Source: Saccoglossus kowalevskii | Lineage: Eukaryota; Hemichordata; Enteropneusta; Harrimaniidae | DNA: 23,567 nt | Direction of reading: 5' to 3' | NCBI RefSeq assembly: GCF_000003605.2 | Contig: NW_003131855.1 | Span: forward strand, 633,335-656,901 | In this document: one piece after another, positions 19,546 to 23,567 of the stretch | Position numbering within the stretch: position 1 is the first letter of the stretch | Layout: every line of letters starts with the position of its first letter | Notes under the pieces: model-generated | The model's input: the letters and a program-made list of their open reading frames with translations, nothing else | The model's database searches: none | What the model was told of the DNA's origin: nothing | Made by a program: the position numbers and the translations under genes

Positions 19546-19656
19546 ATTTGGTGGTAATCACTGGTGATCTTGTTGATTCGAACGTAGACAGCCTCAAAAC
19601 CGTCATCGAACCTATCAAATACCTGAAATCTAAACATGGGATCTACTTTGTTACTG
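19546..19656 (+). CDS. TMPPE: TMPPE-like metallophosphoesterase, exon 2
   Basis: Exon of 111 bp that completes D233 and encodes residues to T269 plus one base of G270. It carries the second phosphoesterase motif, ITGDLVD, with metal ligand D240 (GDxxD), and ends IYFVT, leading into GNHE across the next junction. Acceptor CTCTGGTAG, donor ACTG|GTAAGC, both phase 1. The last 28 bases of this exon and its donor are the first unit of a 42-bp tandem repeat that continues into intron 2. Confidence 0.88.
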
Positions 19657-19816
19657 GTAAGCACATATAGTCTAAACATGGTGTATATTTTGTGACTGGT
19701 AAGTAACTACAATATAAACATGACGTCCATTTTGTGATTCGTAAGACCCCACAATCTAAACATGGCGTATATTTTGTGACTGATAAGTCCCTATAATCTA
19801 AACATGGCGAACATAC
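19629..19816 (+). repeat. 42-bp tandem repeat spanning the exon 2 end and its splice donor
   Basis: Units start at 19629, 19671, 19713, 19755 and (partial) 19797, each exactly 42 bp apart and beginning TCTAAACATG or TATAAACATG. Unit 1 contains the real donor G|GTAAGC (19657). Unit 2 has G|GTAAGT at 19699, closer to the consensus than the real one; unit 3 has C|GTAAGA at 19741; unit 4 has ATAAGT at 19783, no longer a donor. Reading past the first donor meets TAG at 19668-19670. Confidence 0.85.
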
Positions 19817-21279
19817 AAACAGAAAGATAACATTTCATTTGGCACTGAATTATTTATAGAATGTATTATCTATGATAAAAATACAATGTCTAACACAGCA
19901 TCAACGCAACATAAAAATATTTTAGAGTTAGTTATAAAACTTGGTTCCAAACTTATTTGTCGAATCTCGTATCGCCTGTAATTTCGGTCACTTACAATCA
20001 TGGTGAACATTATTGTCCCCGAGGAAGTTTGTAACTAGGCAGATTGTTTTGACCACAAATAGTCTTTATTTGTGTACAGATTCATATTTTACACTTATGT
20101 TTGTGACGTTGGAGATTCGAATTACGCATTCCCAACTACTGTCATTATAAGAGTACACTCACCAAACTCTATTTCAAGCTCTCTTTTTGGAGCATTCCGA
20201 CATGAGTGCTTCTGCTTACAGTGACGAGGCGCATTTACTGAGTTTGAATCTCAAGTTTCATGTCTATATGTTTGATTATGTGCATGTAATTTCGATTTTA
20301 ATAGGAAACATAATTTTGACAATAAGACTCAAATATAGTATTTCGAGATTCGAAATACTCAAAGGGTCTCATTGTCGCCCCGTCATGGGATTTGTTTCAG
20401 TGGCAATGATTTCAGTGACCCATTTTTGTCGTGATATTTACTGATCAATATCTCATTTATCAATAATTATTATTTTGTTCATATTGCCATAATTTTGTGA
20501 ACTTCGTGTAAACAAATAATTTGACAGTTTCACACGTGTTGTATACGCTGCATAGGACCAATGCTAAAGACACCACTGCTCGTATCGTCGACTGTGGAGC
20601 TTTACTATATTTCGCAATATCAGTGATTTATAAGTAAACCACTTTTTAGCTCCGCTGTCGACTTTGTCAAGCGGAGCTTATCATATGAGTTATTGTCCGT
20701 CGTCGTCCATCTTTGTAACTTTGGCAGACCTCTCTTAGATTTGTTCTCTAATTTTGATAAATATTTTTGTCATTTTGGTAAAAAGTTATATTTTTGACTT
20801 CTTGTGAAAAAGTCCGATTGCCTTAATATTATATTTATATAGGTACTAGAGGTGAACCTCTCTCAGATTTGTTCATTTCGCGATGATATCTTCAATTCTC
20901 TAATTTGATGAATATATTTGTCATTTTTTTTCAAAAAGTTATATTTTCGACTTTTTGTTGAAAATCGCAAGTCTGTTTGCTTTAGTATTATACATATAGG
21001 TACTTCAGGTGGACCTCTCTCAGATTTCGTGATGATATCCTCAATTCGCTAATTTTGATGAATATTTTTGTCATTTTTGGTAAACAGTGATATTTTCGAC
21101 TTCTTGTTGAAAATTGCAAGTCCATGCGATTGATTTTATTTTATACATATAGGTAGTAGTGCATGTGGACTTCTCTCTGAATTGTTCATTTTCTAGTGAT
21201 ATCTTCAATTCTTTAATGGAAATGTGCTTTATACTCAGCCGAGAATTGCTTGTATTTCCATAAACATGATGTATTTCAG
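19657..21279 (+). other. TMPPE-like intron 2
   Basis: Intron of 1623 bp from GTAAGC to GATGTATTTCAG, phase 1. It contains the 42-bp donor repeat at its start and a Helentron-like element at 20643-21252. The part at 19817-20640 shows no recognisable feature; the open frame at 20187-20444 is not a gene. Confidence 0.8.
20643..21252 (+). mobile_element. Helentron-like non-autonomous element in intron 2
   Basis: It begins with a perfect hairpin, AGCTCCGC (20648-20655) and GCGGAGCT (20671-20678) with a 15-base loop, followed by GTCCGTCGTCGTCC. Tandem units starting GACCTCTCTCAGATTTG-like begin near 20727, 20854, 21011 and 21167; the first is shortened, the others 157 and 156 bp. It ends near GAGAATTGCTTG. 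The element at 301-697 is the same family on the other strand, and its boundaries, fixed by the empty copy B site, agree with these ends. It closes 27 bp before exon 3. No coding capacity. Confidence 0.6.
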
Positions 21280-21445
21280 GTAACCATGAATACCATACTG
21301 GTGATGTGGATAATTGGTTTGTTCACTTAAAATCACTGGGTATCAGTCCGCTTCATAATGACAGGGTGGAAATACACAACCAAGACAATCCAGACGACTG
21401 GTTCTACCTGGCTGGCATTGATGATAAATTTGCAAATGATATAAA
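21280..21445 (+). CDS. TMPPE: TMPPE-like metallophosphoesterase, exon 3
   Basis: Exon of 166 bp encoding the rest of G270 through I324 plus two bases. It opens with GNHEYHTGDVDNWF: N271 and H272 form the catalytic GNH(E) motif of the phosphoesterase. It continues with SLGISPLHND and WFYLAGIDD, stretches conserved in TMPPE and related bacterial phosphoesterases. Acceptor TATTTCAG, donor ATATAAA|GTAAGA (phase 2). Confidence 0.88.
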
Positions 21446-22484
21446 GTAAGAATACTACTACAAACACTACGATAACGACTTTCCGTTTTCGACATTGTGA
21501 AATTCTTTCGTTTTTTGGGAGAACAAAAAAAAACCAAAAAACTAATTTTGACCGAAATTTATATTTGGAAAAAATAATACCAAAATGTATTCCCTATGCA
21601 CCCATAAATAGTTTTCATGATTATCGATTACACAAGAATAATACAGAAATTATAAAAATTGCTATATTCTCTATATTTTGCCTTATATTTGTCTTGAATT
21701 GTGACTGAAAGCAGCTGAATCAAATTACAAACTATGTAGTGTGTTCAACGACTCATGTTTGAACTGCAACAATAACTAATAAATATGATTTTACTTGGTA
21801 AAAATACTTTATTTTTCTGCATAAAAACGAAAAAATTTCACAATGTCGAAAACGCAATATATTTACCACACTGTTCTACAATTTGACATTGTAACAAATG
21901 TTATTGTCAGTCAACATGATTAGATCAAGTACAAATCATTTCATGAACCTCATGCGTCTGACGTCATTTCTCGTTCTCACTGTCGCCATGTTTGATTTTT
22001 CCGTGTCGCAAAAATGGTCATTTGGAGGTGAAAATTTAAATTATTATTTCAGTACTGTTTATTACAATTTTTTCTCCATTTCTTAACACTACAGTACACT
22101 AATAGTAGTAGGTTAACTTGAATACCTCAAAAAAGACGATGATATAATTATTTGAACATTGACTGTTTAACTGATTATGTTCGATACAAACATTTACCCA
22201 GCACAAATGTTATCATCGATTTGGAGGGTATAACCGGGACGATAAGCGGATATAAGTCCTCCCTAGGTAAAAATAGCATATTTGGCGGAAGGCTTTTCTC
22301 CGCGCAGATTTTTGTTCGAATCTACCGTCCCCTCCTATTGTTTTTAACGGCAAACTCTTAAATATTCACTAAAAGTTCTAAGATAAAAGTCCCTATATTG
22401 TGATTATTTGCATAAAATAAACAATAAATAAACAATTGCCCCATACAAACTTGCATTATTTATGTCAACGATCATTTATTCAAG
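21446..22484 (+). other. TMPPE-like intron 3
   Basis: Intron of 1039 bp, GTAAGA to TTATTCAAG, phase 2. It contains an inverted-repeat element at 21484-21854. Open frames at 21898-22086 and 22152-22361 have no recognisable features. The stretch near 22220-22340 is GC-richer than its surroundings but unidentified. Confidence 0.75.
21484..21854. mobile_element. MITE-like element with about 32-bp inverted ends
   Basis: The left end (21484-21515, beginning CGTTTTCGACATTGTGAAAT) is matched by the reverse complement of 21823-21854, with about one mismatch. The interior is AT-rich and non-coding, about 307 bp. Terminal inverted repeats, small size and intronic location suggest a MITE. No target-site duplication is obvious. 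Confidence 0.55.
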
Positions 22485-22624
22485 GTACACTGGTCATGGC
22501 ATGGATTTAGATAAAACGTTGGAAAATACAGATTATAACCATGCTATCATTCTACTGGCTCACCAACCAAAAGCAGCGTATACAGCACTAGAATCGCAGT
22601 ATGATGTCAGTCTAGTTCTATCAG
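22485..22624 (+). CDS. TMPPE: TMPPE-like metallophosphoesterase, exon 4
   Basis: Exon of 140 bp completing K325 and encoding residues to S371 plus one base. It reads [13 protein letters not shown], a TMPPE hallmark, then AIILLAHQP, where H351 is a metal ligand, and ends VSLVLS before an expected GHTHxGQ. Acceptor TTATTCAAG, donor ATCAG|GTATAA, phase 1. The GHTH exon is not found before the end of the window, so about 80 C-terminal residues (family size about 450) lie further downstream. All motifs seen are intact, so the gene is partial only because of the window edge. Confidence 0.85.
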
Positions 22625-23567
22625 GTATAATTTAAAATAGGTAATCAAATAACTGTTTGGTTGATGTGAAGAATGATGGTTTATGTGAGTGCATACACAT
22701 ATAATAATATTTGATGAATATGCCAATGAATTTATATAAGAAATTGTGTCATTAAATATATGAATTCGTCGTCTCGAATATATTAAATATCAATCAGAAA
22801 CTAAATTAGTCACTGTTTATAAATAGTCACACGACTATCATGATTTATATTTCAGTCAGTTTGACAGTGGTTGTCATGACATATACTGATAAAGGTTAAT
22901 GACAAGACCAGATGGCGAGCTGGTCGAAATCAACCAAAAACATCTTATGACTCTGCAGTTTTTAAGATACAAGACAGTAGCTGTAATTCTAAACCAATGT
23001 TGTTTGCGAGTTTAAAAAAGGTAGTATCTTGGTGGAATGTTAGTGCGAGATTATTACCCCATCAATATTAGTTAGTGTTGACAATGTATAGAAATGTTTT
23101 CTCTAGACAGCTTGACGAGTAATTAATTGATTATGATGTGTAAAACTTTCATGTGATTGGTTGTTTGTTGGAAGGCAAGGCCTTGGAGTCTCTTATACTG
23201 ATTGTAATTGGTTAAGGGGTGACAAGAAAAAAAGATGGATTTAATGCTGTCTCGGGTGAAAACCAGGGACTTGGCAGGGAATCGTTTTGGGAACATGAAC
23301 GAAGCTTGTGTGTGTCTTTTGTCAGCCTAGCGTGGAAACGACCGAATCCCGGTTACCTAAGTGAAAGGTTTTAACCATCAAATATACCTATCACACGACT
23401 TTCGTCAGTGGGTGGGTGTGAGTATAAAAAATGTTTGATCATCGATTCTTGACAAAATGTTCTCATTTCCCAAAATGTTCTAAATTTTTAGAACAAAATT
23501 ATTTAATAGTAGTTTCAAACGACAAAGTCAAGAAATTTGTTTCTATGGCAACACGTTTGGAGATTCA
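22625..23567 (+). other. TMPPE-like intron 4 (incomplete)
   Basis: Begins GTATAA. No stretch encoding GHTHxGQ occurs before the window ends, so the intron is at least 943 bp long. It includes an LTR-like fragment at about 23090-23420. Confidence 0.6.
23090..23420 (+). repeat. LTR-like dispersed sequence, copy 2
   Basis: Similar to 12240-12800, most clearly at 23153-23214 against 12279-12342 (AAGGCAAGGCCTTGGAGTC, TCTTATACTG, GTAATTGGTTA), then TGTGTGTCTT and CCGAATCCCG further on. The two copies diverge in between. Confidence 0.35.

Noticed and set aside
22800-22830. Possible GHTH exon (GTCACACGACTATCATG) for the TMPPE-like gene
   Set aside because: In the required phase it does not give GHTHxGQ, and the acceptor context would not restore the frame.
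22900-22916. Second CTCF-like match (GACCAGATGGCGAGC)
   Set aside because: Two mismatches at the start of the core and no supporting context; too weak to list.

Overview
The window reads as a draft nuclear assembly from an invertebrate animal. It is AT-rich, and introns follow the GT/AG rule. The genes are metazoan, non-coding space is large and full of short mobile-element remnants and minisatellites, and there is a 268-base N gap. I cannot fix the phylum. Elements resembling the 'pearl'/Helentron class known from bivalves, and an FBXO39-like expansion, would fit a marine lophotrochozoan or a hemichordate, but that is a guess.

Layout. Positions 1-2685 and about 7896-11043 are two direct copies of one segment. 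Each carries an intronless minus-strand gene for an F-box/leucine-rich-repeat protein like FBXO39 (381 and 398 residues, about 80% identical by hand alignment). The copies differ by a Helentron-like insertion at about 301-697 in copy A, and by extra blocks at about 8306-8850 and 10601-10850 in copy B. The spacer between them holds a 21-bp periodic repeat, a decayed LINE (reverse transcriptase to 3' tail), a 60-bp minisatellite and a CTCF-like motif.

Positions 11044-18500 appear to contain no intact gene. They hold further copies of the 21-bp periodic repeat, an LTR-like sequence, two near-identical 155-bp direct repeats (one beside the gap), 30-bp and 26-bp tandem arrays, several hairpins, a second Helentron-like element with a CCGT microsatellite and 140-bp tandem units, a broken THAP-domain reading frame, and a palindromic element with nested hairpins.

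From 18567 to beyond the end of the window runs a plus-strand gene for a multi-pass membrane metallophosphoesterase of the TMPPE type. Four exons are present, covering residues 1-371. The last part, with the GHTH metal-binding motif, lies past the window. Its introns host a 42-bp tandem repeat that duplicates the end of exon 2 together with its splice donor, a Helentron-like element ending 27 bp before exon 3, an inverted-repeat element, and an LTR-like fragment.

There is no sign of an operon or dedicated multi-gene system. The F-box pair are candidate substrate receptors for SCF ubiquitin ligases, and the phosphoesterase is an unrelated neighbour. The most interesting signals are the exon-end/splice-donor tandem duplication, the contrast in the F-box pair between conserved promoter/F-box and divergent repeat domain, and the duplication-dated Helentron-like insertion.
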